Positions 22,377-32,221 of a DNA stretch of 64,000 bases are shown piece by piece. Each line of letters opens with the position of its first letter. The stretch's first letter is position 1. A model generated the notes under the pieces. That model searched no databases and was not told the DNA's origin. It saw only the letters and a list, made by a program, of their open reading frames with translations. Source of the stretch: Corynebacterium auriscanis (GTDB lineage: Bacteria; Actinomycetota; Actinomycetes; Mycobacteriales; Mycobacteriaceae); contig NZ_CP047046.1 of NCBI RefSeq assembly GCF_030408435.1, positions 1,656,572 to 1,720,571 of the forward strand, given 5' to 3'. Made by a program: the position numbers and the translations under genes.

Positions 22377-24347
22377 ATGAAAACGGCAGCAATGGAATCG
22401 ACGATGCAGGAAATCCCCCTGCTGATCAGCCGGATCGTGGAATACGGACGATCGGCGCACCGCAATGTGGCGATTTCCACCTATTTCAATGCCGAACCCG
22501 AGGTGACCACATTCGGTGAACTTGGAAATCGCGCCGCTGCCTTGGCCCACGCGCTATCGGATGTTTTCGACGTTAAGGTCGGAGATCGTGTGGCCACCTT
22601 GATGTCGAACTGCGCCGAACACCTCGAAACCATGTTGGCCACCATGTCGATGGGGGCTATCTTCCACCCGCTCAATCGCTACCTTATGGGCGCGCAGATC
22701 CAGCACATCATCGCGCACGCGCAGGACAAGGTTATTGTCTGTGATCCCACATACGCCGAACTCCTTATTCCACTGTTGGACACCTGCCCAACCGTCGAAG
22801 GCGTGATTGTTCTAGATGCCGCTGGCATTGATTCCGACGCCGCGCGCCCCCTCGCCGACGTGTCCGCTTTGGCGCGGGAGCATGTGACAAGGCCGATGAC
22901 CATCATGGGTTACGAAGCTGTACTGGACGGACGACCCAGCGACTACGACTGGCCGGTCTTCGAGGAGACGACGGCAGCAGCCGTGTGCTACTCAACAGGC
23001 ACGGAGGGGCAGCCGAAGGCGGTTGTGTACTCCCACCGCAGTTTGTGGCTGCACTCAATGAGTTTGCAATCCACCGATAGCTTCTCTGTTCGCAATGGCA
23101 CAACTTTCCTGTGTTGTGTGCCGATTTATCACGTTCTCAGCTGGGGTGTGCCGCTGACGGCATTCATGGTGGGGGCGCCCATGGTGTTTGTGGGACGAAC
23201 TGCCACGCCCGCGCATTTGGCCCACGTCATCGCCGATGCCATGCCTCGGCAAGCTCACGGTGCACCGACAGTGTGGACAGGGTTGATGGTCCACTACAAC
23301 ACGCATCCCCCAGAGAAGATGAGTCTGCAGGAGATTTATGCCGGTGGCTCGCAGGTCTCCCCCGCGATCATCGCCAGCTGGGAGGAACGATTTGGTGTGG
23401 ATGTCATTCACGCTTGGGGTATGACAGAAACGGGTCCCGTCGGTTCCGTGGCGCACCCGCCAGCGGGCGTGGCCGGGGAGGCTCGCCAGCGCTATCGCGA
23501 TTCGCAGGGGCGCTTTCCCGTGGGCATCGAATACCGCATTGTGGATGACAACGGGCAGGTCCTTCCCAATCACGACCGCAACGCTGGAGAGCTGCAGGTT
23601 CGGGGCAATACGGTCACAGGATCGTACTACAACCCCGACAACAGCGCGGATGGCGGTCACGTTGAAGGCGAGCATGCGGGGGGCAAGCATGCAGAAGGCA
23701 CACAGCCGGAAGCCAAGCATGCGGAAGGCACACAGCCGGAAGCCGCACATACAGAAGGCACACAGCCGGAAGCCAAGCATGCGGAAGGCACACAGCCGGA
23801 AGCCGCACATACAGAAGGCACACAGCCGGAAGCCACGCATACGGAAGCCGCACATGCAGGGGGCAAGCATGCTCCATCGATGATGTCCACCTCAGAGGCA
23901 CCGACAGACGAGCGCTTCACTGCCGATGGTTGGTTACGCACCGGTGATATCGGCACGGTGAATAAAGATGGTTACCTCACAATTCACGACCGCAAGAACG
24001 ATCTTATCCGTTCGGGCGGCGAATGGATTTACTCTGCAGCGTTGGAGAACTACCTGATGGAGGCCACGGAAGTTATCGAAGCTGCCGTCATCGGCATTCC
24101 AGATGAGCGCTGGGGACAACGCCCGCTAGCTGTGGTGAATCTCACACCGGAGACTCCGCAAGGGCGCGAAACCGCGGAATCACTGGCCGAATTCATCAGC
24201 CGACAGGTTCCCGGGTGGATGGTGCCAGAAAACTGGACATTCGTTGACAGTATTTTCAAAACCAGCGTGGACAAGTTTGACAAGAAAGACTTGCGTGAGG
24301 CGTACCGGCGTGGGTCGTTTGACGTAATTACGCTTCCCAAGGCGTAA
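22377..24347 (+). CDS. Fatty acyl-CoA ligase (AMP-binding) with in-frame repeat insert
   Basis: 656 aa, FadD-type. Activates a fatty acid to acyl-AMP and acyl-CoA. The ATP loop reads VCYSTGTEGQPKAVVYSHRS; the AMP site is HAWGMTETGPVGSV; the hinge region is DGWLRTGDIGTVNKDGYL and DRKNDLIRSGGEWI; the C-terminal Lys region TSVDKFDKKDLRE is present. Between SYYNPD (about residue 420) and DGWLRTGD (about residue 515) lies a hydrophilic insert of some 90 residues built of 10-residue repeats (AEGTQPEAKH, TEGTQPEAAH). The family normally has only a few residues there. Closest to the medium/long-chain AlkK-like ligases. Followed by the DedA gene 11 bases on. Confidence 0.9.
   Translation: MKTAAMESTMQEIPLLISRIVEYGRSAHRNVAISTYFNAEPEVTTFGELGNRAAALAHALSDVFDVKVGDRVATLMSNCAEHLETMLATMSMGAIFHPLNRYLMGAQIQHIIAHAQDKVIVCDPTYAELLIPLLDTCPTVEGVIVLDAAGIDSDAARPLADVSALAREHVTRPMTIMGYEAVLDGRPSDYDWPVFEETTAAAVCYSTGTEGQPKAVVYSHRSLWLHSMSLQSTDSFSVRNGTTFLCCVPIYHVLSWGVPLTAFMVGAPMVFVGRTATPAHLAHVIADAMPRQAHGAPTVWTGLMVHYNTHPPEKMSLQEIYAGGSQVSPAIIASWEERFGVDVIHAWGMTETGPVGSVAHPPAGVAGEARQRYRDSQGRFPVGIEYRIVDDNGQVLPNHDRNAGELQVRGNTVTGSYYNPDNSADGGHVEGEHAGGKHAEGTQPEAKHAEGTQPEAAHTEGTQPEAKHAEGTQPEAAHTEGTQPEATHTEAAHAGGKHAPSMMSTSEAPTDERFTADGWLRTGDIGTVNKDGYLTIHDRKNDLIRSGGEWIYSAALENYLMEATEVIEAAVIGIPDERWGQRPLAVVNLTPETPQGRETAESLAEFISRQVPGWMVPENWTFVDSIFKTSVDKFDKKDLREAYRRGSFDVITLPKA
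23692..23850 (+). repeat. 30-bp in-frame tandem repeat, five copies, inside the acyl-CoA ligase gene
   Basis: CACAGCCGGA recurs at 23701, 23731, 23761, 23791 and 23821. Bases 23701-23760 and 23761-23820 are identical, so a 60-bp double unit was duplicated recently. The period keeps frame and encodes alternating AEGTQPEAKH and TEGTQPEAAH. Confidence 0.95.
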
Positions 24348-24350
24348 AGT
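24345..24350 (+). promoter_or_regulatory. Predicted -10 element of the DedA gene
   Basis: TAAAGT, whose TAA is the stop codon of the acyl-CoA ligase gene, ends 8 nt before the DedA ATG. Independent leaderless transcription is possible in addition to read-through. Confidence 0.4.
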
Positions 24351-24358
24351 TTTCGCTT

Positions 24359-25015
24359 ATGTTGACCACCACCCTCGCACTCGGGCCAGCTTGGCTGGAC
24401 CCAATGCAGCTTTTGAGCGGATCGGGCCCTTTCGGCTCCGCGATCCTTCCGGCCCTGCTGGTAATCGTATTTATCGAATCGGGTCTACTTTTCCCCTTCC
24501 TGCCAGGCGATTCCCTCCTGTTTACCGCAGGGCTTCTGGCTAACCAACCCGACCCTTTTGCCCCGCTGTGGCTCGTCATGGTGCTTTCTCCCGTAGCCGC
24601 CATTTTGGGCGACCAGGTGGGCTATTACATTGGCCACCGGTTCCAACCGCACATCGCTAACCGCCCTGACGGAAGAGTCTTCAAGCAGGCCTACCTGCAT
24701 CAAACCGAAGAATTCTTTGCCAAGCACGGACCCATCACGGTTATCCTCTGCCGGTTCGTTCCCATCGTGCGCACATACGCCCCATTGGTTGCAGGTATGG
24801 CCAACATGAATTACCGCACCTTCATTACTTACAACGTGATAGGCGGAGTGGTGTGGGGCGCTGGCGTTGTGGGCTTGGGTGCAATGCTGGGTGAGATCCC
24901 ATTCGTACGCAACAACATCGAGGCCATCTTCTTGGGTATCGTGGCACTGTCTGTACTCCCGGGCGTTTTCGGGATCCTGAAGTCGTGGAGTTCCAACCGC
25001 AAGACCGCCCGCTAA
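24359..25015 (+). CDS. DedA-family membrane protein
   Basis: 218 aa with about five membrane segments. DedA features: ESGLLFPFLPGDSLLFTAGLL near residue 40 with the conserved PGD, then GYYIGHRF, and the FRFVPIVRTYAPLVAGMANM-like segment with the conserved Arg and Pro. Members are proton-motive-force-linked lipid carriers (undecaprenyl-phosphate recycling has been shown for some). Gene lies directly behind the acyl-CoA ligase gene. Converges with thrB. Confidence 0.9.
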   Translation: MLTTTLALGPAWLDPMQLLSGSGPFGSAILPALLVIVFIESGLLFPFLPGDSLLFTAGLLANQPDPFAPLWLVMVLSPVAAILGDQVGYYIGHRFQPHIANRPDGRVFKQAYLHQTEEFFAKHGPITVILCRFVPIVRTYAPLVAGMANMNYRTFITYNVIGGVVWGAGVVGLGAMLGEIPFVRNNIEAIFLGIVALSVLPGVFGILKSWSSNRKTAR

Positions 25016-25078
25016 GCACTAAGGGACCAGCCATGTGGCCGCACTCGGCCAACGGGCGCAGCTTCCCCATACGCGAAA

Positions 25079-25129
25079 AGCAGAACGAAAAGACCAAGAA
25101 CCACGACTCTGTGGGCATCTCATTCTGCT
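25079..25129. repeat. Isolated copy of the AGCAGAACGA/TCATTCTGCT inverted repeat
   Basis: AGCAGAACGA (25079-25088) and TCATTCTGCT (25120-25129) pair in 9 of 10 positions around a 31-base loop. The same motif pair builds the 169-bp array at 2.9-3.3 kb. Here it lies between two converging genes and may act as a transcription stop for both. Confidence 0.65.
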
Positions 25130-25145
25130 AACTCAGTGTTCAAGA

Positions 25146-25220
25146 CCACGACCCGCCATTCGCCCCAAACCACGACTCGCCATTCGCCCCAAACCACGAC
25201 CGACCATCGGCCCCAGACCG
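25146..25220. repeat. 24-bp tandem repeat, three copies
   Basis: CCACGACCCGCCATTCGCCC and variants begin at 25146, 25170 and 25194; the third copy is diverged. The array is in the gap between converging dedA and thrB genes. Confidence 0.75.
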
Positions 25221-25243
25221 AGGACTCACCCCCCGGAGTGCGA

Positions 25244-26170
25244 CTATCCAGTCACGTCGACCTGGACGGGACCAGCCACGTCGAGCTCTAGAACCCGCAT
25301 ACCGCGCTCAATTGCTTCATCCTTGAGCTTCTGATCCACCTCGTCGGTCGACAGCACCATGATCGTCGGGCCAGCACCCGAAAGGAATGCGGGATATCCC
25401 AGGTTCCGTAGCCTGTTCACCCATTCGGCAGTGATAGGCAGGACCTCGGCTCGGTACGTCTGGTGCAACCGGTCGCGGGTGCCCTCCCACAGCAGTGACG
25501 GATCCCTTTGCAGCGCCACAGTCATCACAGCCACGCGGGATACATTGAAACGCGCGTCCAGATGGGAAACATCACTGGGTAACACGCGCCTCACGGCCTC
25601 GGTAGAGGCATGGAAATCCGGAACAAACGCCGTGACCTTGATTTCCTCATGAGTCTGCAGTCCCACCGCGTAGTGCCGAGGTTCACTGCGCCCATCAATT
25701 GGCACGTTCGTCCACGAGACCACGGCAGAACCCAAAATGGAGGCCGCTGCGTTATCGGGGTGACCCTCGAACGACGATGCCAGTTGCACCAGCTGTGCAT
25801 TGTCCAGAGGGAATCCCGCCAATCCGTTGGCAGCGCTCACACCGGCTACAGCGGCGGAGGCCGAGGAGCCCAAGCCACGCGACTGTGGAATGGAGTTGTG
25901 GCACGTAACCTTTAAGCCCCGCACCGAAACATCAGCGGCTTTCAGGCCAGCTCGAATCGCGCGGACAACCAGGTGGGACTCGTCCAGTGGAACTTCCCCC
26001 TGCCCCTCACCCGTTACTTCGACGACCAGTGGGGCGTCGGTCACTTCAACCGTGACGTGATCATAGAGCCCAACAGCCAACCCCAAGGTATCGAAACCTG
26101 GGCCCAGGTTCGCCGAAGACGCCGGTACTTTAACGGTGGCTTTCCGGCCGACGGGAATTTCGGTTGTCAC
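25244..26170 (-). CDS. thrB: Homoserine kinase
   Basis: 308 aa, GHMP kinase family. Phosphorylates homoserine on the way to threonine. N-terminal [20 protein letters not shown] and the ATP-binding [17 protein letters not shown] are characteristic, and the C-terminal motif [12 protein letters not shown] is present. It follows hom by 3 bases, forming the hom-thrB operon known from C. glutamicum. Confidence 0.96.
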   Translation of the reverse strand: MTTEIPVGRKATVKVPASSANLGPGFDTLGLAVGLYDHVTVEVTDAPLVVEVTGEGQGEVPLDESHLVVRAIRAGLKAADVSVRGLKVTCHNSIPQSRGLGSSASAAVAGVSAANGLAGFPLDNAQLVQLASSFEGHPDNAAASILGSAVVSWTNVPIDGRSEPRHYAVGLQTHEEIKVTAFVPDFHASTEAVRRVLPSDVSHLDARFNVSRVAVMTVALQRDPSLLWEGTRDRLHQTYRAEVLPITAEWVNRLRNLGYPAFLSGAGPTIMVLSTDEVDQKLKDEAIERGMRVLELDVAGPVQVDVTG

Positions 26171-26173
26171 GGC

Positions 26174-27511
26174 TTAACCCTCCATACGGATGACGGAAGT
26201 CACGGTCTTCACTGCGTCGAGTGCCTGCAGCGCCTTCACGGTTGCCTCGAGATCGTGTTCCTTAGCGTGGTGCGTGATGACTACAAGGCGAGCGCCGTCT
26301 TCCAGGCCCTCTTGACGCACTGTTTTTAGGCTGACGCCCCGCTCAGAAAACGCATTGGCCACCTCTGCAAGCACGCCGATCTTGTCGATGACTTCCATGT
26401 CAACGTGGTAGCGCGTGGAGATTTCGCCAAAGTCTGCGATAGGCAGTTCTGCGTAAGTGGAATCGCCCGGGCCCTTGCCACCGTGAATGATGTTGCGGGC
26501 TGCGGCGACTGTATCACCCAAGACGGCCGAAGCGGTTGGACCACCGCCAGCACCGTTGCCGTAAAACATCAACCGCCCGGCAGACTCGGACTCAACGAAA
26601 ACCGCGTTGTATGATTCGGACACGCTGGCGAGTGGATGACTGAGAGGAACTAGGGCAGGGTAAACGCGAGCAGACACGGTTTCTTGTCCTTCATCGGTGG
26701 TGAGGCGCTCGCAAATTGCGAGCAGTTTGATGGTTGAATCCGCCGCCTTGGCTGCCTCAATATCCTTAGTGGTGATGCTCCGGATACCCTCGGTGTGAAC
26801 ATCGGTTCCTGCAACCCGGGTGTGAAATGCTAAGGAGGCAAGGATGGCGGCCTTGCTAGCTGCATCGAATCCATCGACGTCCGCACTGGGATCAGCTTCC
26901 GCATATCCCAAATCGGTAGCTTCTTGCAGCATCTCGTCGTAGCTAGCTCCCCGATCGTACATGGCGTCGAGGATAAAGTTGGTCGTGCCGTTGACGATAC
27001 CCATCACTGCGTTGACCTTGTCGCCTGCAAGGGAGCGAAGCAACGGGCCGACCACGGGGATAGCAGCGGCCACGGCAGCTTCAAAGAACAAGTCCTTGCC
27101 GGCTTGCTCGGCAGCTTCGGACAACTCATCGGCGTGAGCGGCGATGAGGGCCTTGTTCGCAGTAACCACGGCCTTGCCCTCGGTGAGAGCGGCGAGAACG
27201 ACTTCCCGTGGGTAGTCGATGCCACCGATTACCTCGATGACCAGGTCCACATCCTCGCGCTTCACCAGGGCGAGGGCATCATCGGTGAGAAGCTCGGGTT
27301 CCACCCCGTCACGAGGTTTGCTCACATCCGAGACCGCGACACCTCGCACTTCCAGGGGTCCACCGATACGCGCAGCGAACTCGTCGCTGCGCTCGCGCAT
27401 TAACCGCAAAACCTCCGCGCCAACGGTTCCCAAGCCCAGCAACGCCACGCCTACTGTGGCGCCGGCGCCCTTGCCTGGTTTAAAAGTGGGCTGCGAGGTG
27501 GTGTCGGTCAT
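26174..27511 (-). CDS. hom: Homoserine dehydrogenase
   Basis: 445 aa. Reduces aspartate semialdehyde to homoserine. NAD(P)-binding GVALLGLGTVGAEVLRL at the N-terminus; the catalytic segment is around VNGTTNFILDAMYDRGASY and EADPSADVDGFDAASKAAIL; an ACT domain at about residues 355-445 (MEVIDKIGVLAEVANAF) binds the threonine feedback inhibitor. First gene of hom-thrB; a McbR-like operator lies 71 bases upstream. Confidence 0.97.
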   Translation of the reverse strand: MTDTTSQPTFKPGKGAGATVGVALLGLGTVGAEVLRLMRERSDEFAARIGGPLEVRGVAVSDVSKPRDGVEPELLTDDALALVKREDVDLVIEVIGGIDYPREVVLAALTEGKAVVTANKALIAAHADELSEAAEQAGKDLFFEAAVAAAIPVVGPLLRSLAGDKVNAVMGIVNGTTNFILDAMYDRGASYDEMLQEATDLGYAEADPSADVDGFDAASKAAILASLAFHTRVAGTDVHTEGIRSITTKDIEAAKAADSTIKLLAICERLTTDEGQETVSARVYPALVPLSHPLASVSESYNAVFVESESAGRLMFYGNGAGGGPTASAVLGDTVAAARNIIHGGKGPGDSTYAELPIADFGEISTRYHVDMEVIDKIGVLAEVANAFSERGVSLKTVRQEGLEDGARLVVITHHAKEHDLEATVKALQALDAVKTVTSVIRMEG

Positions 27512-27581
27512 GATGGACGACTCTCCTTGACGGTTCGGGGACTAGTAATTTTCTGCCATCTTAGCGTAGATGAAGAACGAA

Positions 27582-27597
27582 TAAACCGCTCTGTCTA
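27582..27597. promoter_or_regulatory. McbR-like operator upstream of hom
   Basis: TAAAC-N6-GTCTA differs by one base from the C. glutamicum McbR consensus TAGAC-N6-GTCTA. hom belongs to the McbR (sulfur and methionine) regulon there. It lies 71-86 bases before the hom start, a place suited to repression. Confidence 0.5.
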
Positions 27598-27614
27598 TTT
27601 TTCCCTCATTACCC

Positions 27615-27644
27615 CTGTTCACCATATTTTTAAAAAATGAACAG
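27615..27644. promoter_or_regulatory. Inverted repeat CTGTTCA-N16-TGAACAG upstream of hom
   Basis: Seven-base perfect arms at 27615-27621 and 27638-27644 enclose an AT-rich loop (ATATTTTTAAAAAA). It could be an operator or part of the hom promoter zone, or mark the 3' end of the membrane-protein gene that stops at 27772. Confidence 0.35.
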
Positions 27645-27771
27645 ATCAGTCTGCCCAATCGGGCCCAGCTGAATCAATTCCTGCCATCCCTGAACGTCAA
27701 GCAACCACATCCTCTTCGAGTTGCGCTTGCTCATAGGTGAGAACTTTGTACTTGAGGTGATTGGCACGCTC

Positions 27772-28770
27772 CTACACCCCGCCGATCACCAGCATCAGAA
27801 CCGCCGCCACAGCCCACCCGGTTAGAATGCCAAAGCCATTCCCCGTTTCTGATCCCGGGAAATAGAGTATGTGCCGTATCGACTGAACGAAGCCCGATCC
27901 CACCCAAAACTGGTGGAGCCAACCAAAGAATGCAGGCTGTAACACTGGCTCAAATACGCCCCCACTGGATGTGAAATTAAGCCCCACGAACATGGCGGAA
28001 TAGACAAACCCGCTCCATCGCCCCACTATCGGGTGCAATCCAACAGTCACCGCAAGCACGATCAGGAAGTACCCCATCGCCAACGCCCACACTGCCCAGC
28101 CATGACCTTCGAACATGTGCATCGCCCAGCGGGCAAAAGCAAACTCCACCGTCACTACGAATAGAGCCGCAGGCAAGATGAGGGCCACTCTTTTGCGATA
28201 CGAGTATGTGGCACCCGCTACAGACATCGCGATGCCCAGTGCATATCCCGACACACTCAGGACGACTAGGAAGAAAAAGCTATTCTGACCAGCTGCGTCA
28301 TGTGAATCCAGCGGCACCACCTCTTGCACTGTCATCGGCTGGTGCGCCTTGGAAGCCACTGGATAGAACATCCTCAACACAACGTTGTTGAGGGTCTCCG
28401 AATAGGCGGGCGCTGTCATTAGTTTCATCTCATCCCCACCCGGAACAAACGCACCGGCAACCTCGGCTCGCTTGAGGGCAGCTTCAGCTAGCCCCTCGGT
28501 CGGATAGGTTCTCACGTCAGCTTTGTCGCCAAACGCGTCTTGCAGTTTTTCTGCGACCTGCGCAGACTCCGGCCCCTGCCCCACAATCCCCACCGGCACG
28601 TGATGTGGTTGGGGTTGATGAAAACCCACCAAATACGCAACCGTCATGACAAACCCCATAAACACGGTGGGAAGTAGGTGATTAACAAACCTCCTCATCG
28701 GCAGTTCTCGAGGGTAATCCGTTTTCTTCTTTACGGTCGAAGCTGTCCGTTCTATACGGTGAGAAGCCAT
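27772..28770 (-). CDS. ABC-2/YhgE-Pip-like membrane protein
   Basis: 332 aa. A cytoplasmic N-terminus with KKK, one membrane helix near residues 30-48 (LLPTVFMGFVMTVAYLVGF), an extracytoplasmic domain of about 110 residues (HHVPVGIVGQGPESAQVAEK, AGAFVPGGDEM), then five or six helices. This matches the layout of ABC-2 permease/YhgE-Pip (DUF3533-type) proteins, which in actinobacteria are often linked to drug or lipid export. No ATPase partner is next to it. TAATGT ends 7 nt before the ATG, so it is probably leaderless; a perfect 14-bp palindrome lies upstream. Confidence 0.7.
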   Translation of the reverse strand: MASHRIERTASTVKKKTDYPRELPMRRFVNHLLPTVFMGFVMTVAYLVGFHQPQPHHVPVGIVGQGPESAQVAEKLQDAFGDKADVRTYPTEGLAEAALKRAEVAGAFVPGGDEMKLMTAPAYSETLNNVVLRMFYPVASKAHQPMTVQEVVPLDSHDAAGQNSFFFLVVLSVSGYALGIAMSVAGATYSYRKRVALILPAALFVVTVEFAFARWAMHMFEGHGWAVWALAMGYFLIVLAVTVGLHPIVGRWSGFVYSAMFVGLNFTSSGGVFEPVLQPAFFGWLHQFWVGSGFVQSIRHILYFPGSETGNGFGILTGWAVAAVLMLVIGGV

Positions 28771-28777
28771 GTAAATT

Positions 28778-28783
28778 ACATTA
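28778..28783 (-). promoter_or_regulatory. Predicted -10 element of the ABC-2-like membrane gene
   Basis: On the minus strand TAATGT is followed by 7 nt and then the ATG at 28770. Confidence 0.45.
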
Positions 28784-28822
28784 GCAACCTATGCATTTCT
28801 AGATGGAGATAACCCCGAATTT

Positions 28823-28836
28823 GAGACCGCGGTCTC
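28823..28836. promoter_or_regulatory. Perfect 14-bp palindrome, likely operator
   Basis: GAGACCGCGGTCTC is a perfect palindrome centred about 59 bases before the start of the membrane-protein gene at 28770. TetR-type regulators commonly bind such sites, but no regulator gene is adjacent. Confidence 0.5.
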
Positions 28837-28981
28837 CTTAATCGGTACTGTCATAACTTGAGCCCCGACCATCAGGCGATTGCGCAATCGATTTCAGCCC
28901 CCCCCCAACTCAACGAATCCGGCCAGATTAATCACTGGATTAGCATCCCGCTGTGACGCGCCAAGCCGGGCCGCCTACCCC

Positions 28982-30397
28982 TTACTCCACCTCGAGGGCG
29001 AGCACGTCCTCGATCGTTTCGCGACGAATCATCACCCGGTGCTCACCCTCAGACACCGTAACCACCGGCGGACGCGTCATCATGTTGTAGCGAGAAGCCA
29101 TCGCGAAGCAGTACGCCCCGGTCGCTCCCAACATGATCAGGTCACCAGCCTGCACGTCGTCGGGCACCAACACATCGTTAACCAAGATATCGCCCGATTC
29201 GCAGTGCGATCCCACAATACGGGTGGGAATGAGCTCCCCACTCACCTCCCGGTTCACCACGCGGCAGTCGTACTCCGCCTCATAGAGCGCAGGGCGAATG
29301 TTATCACTCATCCCGCCATCCACAGAGAGGTAGCGTCGCGACGAATGTTCAGAAACCTCAACATCCTTCACAGTGCCCACGCGGTACACCGTAACCATCG
29401 ACGGGCCCACGATCGCGCGCCCAGGCTCGACGTTGAGGATCGGCCGTGGCACACCCGCCTCATCAGCTGCCTTCGCCACCTTGCTTTTTAGATCCGACGC
29501 CACCTCGTCCACATCGAGAGCCTCCTGATCAGGCATGTAGGCAATGCCGTACCCGCCACCTAGGTCCAGCACGTTGAAGTTGGCCAGCGAGGCGTCGTCA
29601 AAAGTGTCAAGGGTAGGTAGTTCCTCCAGCAAGCGAGCCCACAGCCCCAGAAGGCGCTCGGCCGCGAGGGCAAAGCCGGCGGCTTCGAACACCTGCGAAC
29701 CCACGTGGCAGTGCAATCCCCGCAAGCGCAGGCCCGGGGTCGTGGCGGCAATGGTCGCCGCCTTGAACGCTGTGCCGGAAGACAGCGAGAAGCCGAATTT
29801 TTGATCTTCGTGACTCGTGGCGATGAACTCGTGGGTATCAACGTGCACCCCTGGGGTTACGCGAATCAGGACATCCTGCGTGCGCCCCAGCGCCTCGCAT
29901 GCCTCGGAAAGACGATCAATCTCTTGGAAGGAATCGATCACGATCAATTCCACACCGGATTGCACGGCTAAGCGCAGAAACTCCCGAGATTTGTTATTGC
30001 CGTGCACCGTAATGCGGTCAGCAGGGAAACCTGCTGCTAGGGCTACCTGAAGCTCACCGTGGCTGGCGATGTCGATTGCCAACCCCTCTTCCGCTACCCA
30101 GCGAGCAACGGTCTTAGTAAGGAAAGCCTTGGACGCATAGTGCACACGTTCGCCACCGTCGAAGGCCGTCGCCAAGGCGCGGCACCGTGCGCGGAAATCA
30201 TCCTCGTTAAGGACAAATGCAGGAGTGCCATATTCCTCAGCAATCGTCTTGAGGTCCACTCCCGCGATGGAGACCACGCCGTCTTCATCACGAGCGGTTC
30301 CCTGCGGGTACACGTGCGCGGGGATGTGGTTGAACTCCACCGTGGTTTGCGTACGGCGGCGCAGCGGGACGTTCGGCAGTTTCGTCTCCGGATCCAT
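28982..30397 (-). CDS. lysA: Diaminopimelate decarboxylase
   Basis: 471 aa. Converts meso-diaminopimelate to lysine with PLP. The PLP lysine is in [10 protein letters not shown]; the glycine loop is in [16 protein letters not shown]; the dimer-contributed Cys is in SHCESGDIL; the phosphate-binding EPGRAIVG motif is present. It follows argS by 9 bases; argS-lysA is a known operon in C. glutamicum. Confidence 0.97.
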   Translation of the reverse strand: MDPETKLPNVPLRRRTQTTVEFNHIPAHVYPQGTARDEDGVVSIAGVDLKTIAEEYGTPAFVLNEDDFRARCRALATAFDGGERVHYASKAFLTKTVARWVAEEGLAIDIASHGELQVALAAGFPADRITVHGNNKSREFLRLAVQSGVELIVIDSFQEIDRLSEACEALGRTQDVLIRVTPGVHVDTHEFIATSHEDQKFGFSLSSGTAFKAATIAATTPGLRLRGLHCHVGSQVFEAAGFALAAERLLGLWARLLEELPTLDTFDDASLANFNVLDLGGGYGIAYMPDQEALDVDEVASDLKSKVAKAADEAGVPRPILNVEPGRAIVGPSMVTVYRVGTVKDVEVSEHSSRRYLSVDGGMSDNIRPALYEAEYDCRVVNREVSGELIPTRIVGSHCESGDILVNDVLVPDDVQAGDLIMLGATGAYCFAMASRYNMMTRPPVVTVSEGEHRVMIRRETIEDVLALEVE

Positions 30398-30406
30398 GTG
30401 GTCCTC

Positions 30407-32071
30407 CTACATGCGTTCTGGTGCGGAAACACCGACCAGGGAAAGAGCGTTGGCCAATGTCTGGCGGGTAGCGGCTGCCAGGGCAAGGCGGGAGCGGAAT
30501 ACCCCGTCGGCGTCGTCACCCGAAGGCTGATCGCCCTTCGGCAGGATCTGGCAAGCATCGTAGAACCGGTGGAAAGTACCGGCCAGCTGCTCCGCGTAGC
30601 GCGCGATGCGGTGAGGTTCGCGCAGTTCTGCGGCAGTTGCGACAATGTCCGGGAATTCGCCGAGCGTACGGATGAGGTCACCTTCGCGCTCGTGGGTGAG
30701 CAAGGACATGTCCGCGCCCTCGTAAGTCACACCGGCTTCGGCGGCCTTTCGCGCGATCGAGCTCAGGCGAGCGTGAGCGTACTGGACATAGAACACGGGG
30801 TTGTCATTGGACTGGGATGCCCACAGATTCATGTCGATATCCAAGGAAGAATCTACGCTGGAGCGGATGAGCGCATAGCGGGCTGCATCCACACCAATGA
30901 GCTCCACGAGGTCATCCAAGGTGATGACCGTACCTGCACGCTTGGACATGCGCACGGCCTTGCCGTCCTTGACGAGGTTGACCATCTGGCCAATCATGAC
31001 CTCCACCTGGGCGGGATCGTAGCCCAGCGCTGCGGCAGCCGCCTTGAGGCGGGCAATGTAACCGTGGTGGTCTGCACCCAGCATGTAAATGCACAGGTTG
31101 TGGCCGCGGTCGATCTTGTCCGCGATGTACGCAATGTCACCGGCAATGTAGGCGGCGTCGCCGTCGGACTTGATGACCACGCGGTCCTTGTCGTCCCCGA
31201 AGTTAGACGCACGCAGCCACCACGCACCCTCGGATTCGTAGAGGTTGCCGTTATCCTTCAGGGTCTGGACGGCTTTGTCGACGGCGCCGGATTCGAAGAG
31301 AGAGTTCTCGTGGAAGTACACGTCAAACTCCGTACCGAATTCCGCGAGGGTGCGCTTGATGTGCGCGAACATGAGCTCCACGCCCTCCGAACGGAACAGT
31401 TCATGCAGCTCATCGCCGGACTTTTCGTCCCAGTTGGGGTTGGCCGATGTGATCTGTTGGGCGATGTCCTCGATGTAGTCACCGCCATAACCGTCTTCCG
31501 GCGTGGGTTGGCCTTGAGCGGCAGCCACCAACGAGCGGGCAAAGCGGTCGATCTGCGTGCCGTGATCGTTGAAGTAGTACTCGCGGGTTACCTCTGCACC
31601 GCGTTTGGTGAGGATACGCCCCAACGAATCACCGACCGCGGCCCACCGCGTGCCACCGAGGTGGACGGGTCCAGTGGGGTTGGCGGAGACGAACTCCAAG
31701 TTGATCTTCTTACCGGAGTACTCGTCCCCCTTGCCGTAATCATCGGCCGCTTTCAGGATGTCCTGCACGATCTTGCCCTGAGCATCCGCGGCCAAGCGAA
31801 TGTTGATGAAGCCAGGCCCGGCTACGGATGCTTCGTCGATGCCATCCGCAGTAGCGAGGGATTCTGCCAGCCACGTACCGAATTCGCGCGGGTTCGTGCC
31901 CGCCTTTTTAGCGACCTGCATCGCGATGTTGGTCGCGTAGTCACCGTGCTCCGGGTTGCGCGGGCGTTCCACGGTAGCGGTTTCTGGCACCACGGAAGCA
32001 TCGAGGTCATGCGCGCTCAACACGGTGCGTGCGTGTTCGGTAATTAGGGAGGAAAGATCAGTTGGAGTCAC
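30407..32071 (-). CDS. argS: Arginyl-tRNA synthetase
   Basis: 554 aa class I synthetase. The HIGH-type motif is [14 protein letters not shown], and the KMSKS-equivalent reads [10 protein letters not shown]. The N-terminal tRNA-binding domain ([18 protein letters not shown]) and the C-terminal anticodon-binding helical domain ([19 protein letters not shown]) are complete. GTG start at 32071 with no ribosome site; TAAAGT ends 8 nt upstream, so it is probably leaderless. A tRNA-Arg gene lies 150 bases away on the other strand. Confidence 0.97.
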   Translation of the reverse strand: MTPTDLSSLITEHARTVLSAHDLDASVVPETATVERPRNPEHGDYATNIAMQVAKKAGTNPREFGTWLAESLATADGIDEASVAGPGFINIRLAADAQGKIVQDILKAADDYGKGDEYSGKKINLEFVSANPTGPVHLGGTRWAAVGDSLGRILTKRGAEVTREYYFNDHGTQIDRFARSLVAAAQGQPTPEDGYGGDYIEDIAQQITSANPNWDEKSGDELHELFRSEGVELMFAHIKRTLAEFGTEFDVYFHENSLFESGAVDKAVQTLKDNGNLYESEGAWWLRASNFGDDKDRVVIKSDGDAAYIAGDIAYIADKIDRGHNLCIYMLGADHHGYIARLKAAAAALGYDPAQVEVMIGQMVNLVKDGKAVRMSKRAGTVITLDDLVELIGVDAARYALIRSSVDSSLDIDMNLWASQSNDNPVFYVQYAHARLSSIARKAAEAGVTYEGADMSLLTHEREGDLIRTLGEFPDIVATAAELREPHRIARYAEQLAGTFHRFYDACQILPKGDQPSGDDADGVFRSRLALAAATRQTLANALSLVGVSAPERM

Positions 32072-32079
32072 AAGGCTAA

Positions 32080-32085
32080 ACTTTA
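32080..32085 (-). promoter_or_regulatory. Predicted -10 element of argS-lysA (leaderless)
   Basis: On the minus strand TAAAGT is followed by TTAGCCTT and then the GTG of argS. Confidence 0.5.
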
Positions 32086-32221
32086 TCAGTCGTGGTGGCG
32101 GGGTCAGTTGTAAGGTCTTCGCGTGCTGGTGCTAGACTACCGACTTGTACTTGCAGCACTGTCATCCGACAGGAACTGTCCGTGCGTTCCTGTAGTTTTA
32201 CAGTGTTCGCATGCGGTACGC

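Noticed and set aside
23055-23870. Cys/Phe-rich minus-strand frame over the acyl-CoA ligase repeat
   Set aside because: It is the complement of the in-frame 30-bp array and has no start signal.
30059-32047. 662-codon plus-strand frame opposite lysA and argS
   Set aside because: It is antisense to two strongly conserved genes; the length reflects their codon bias.
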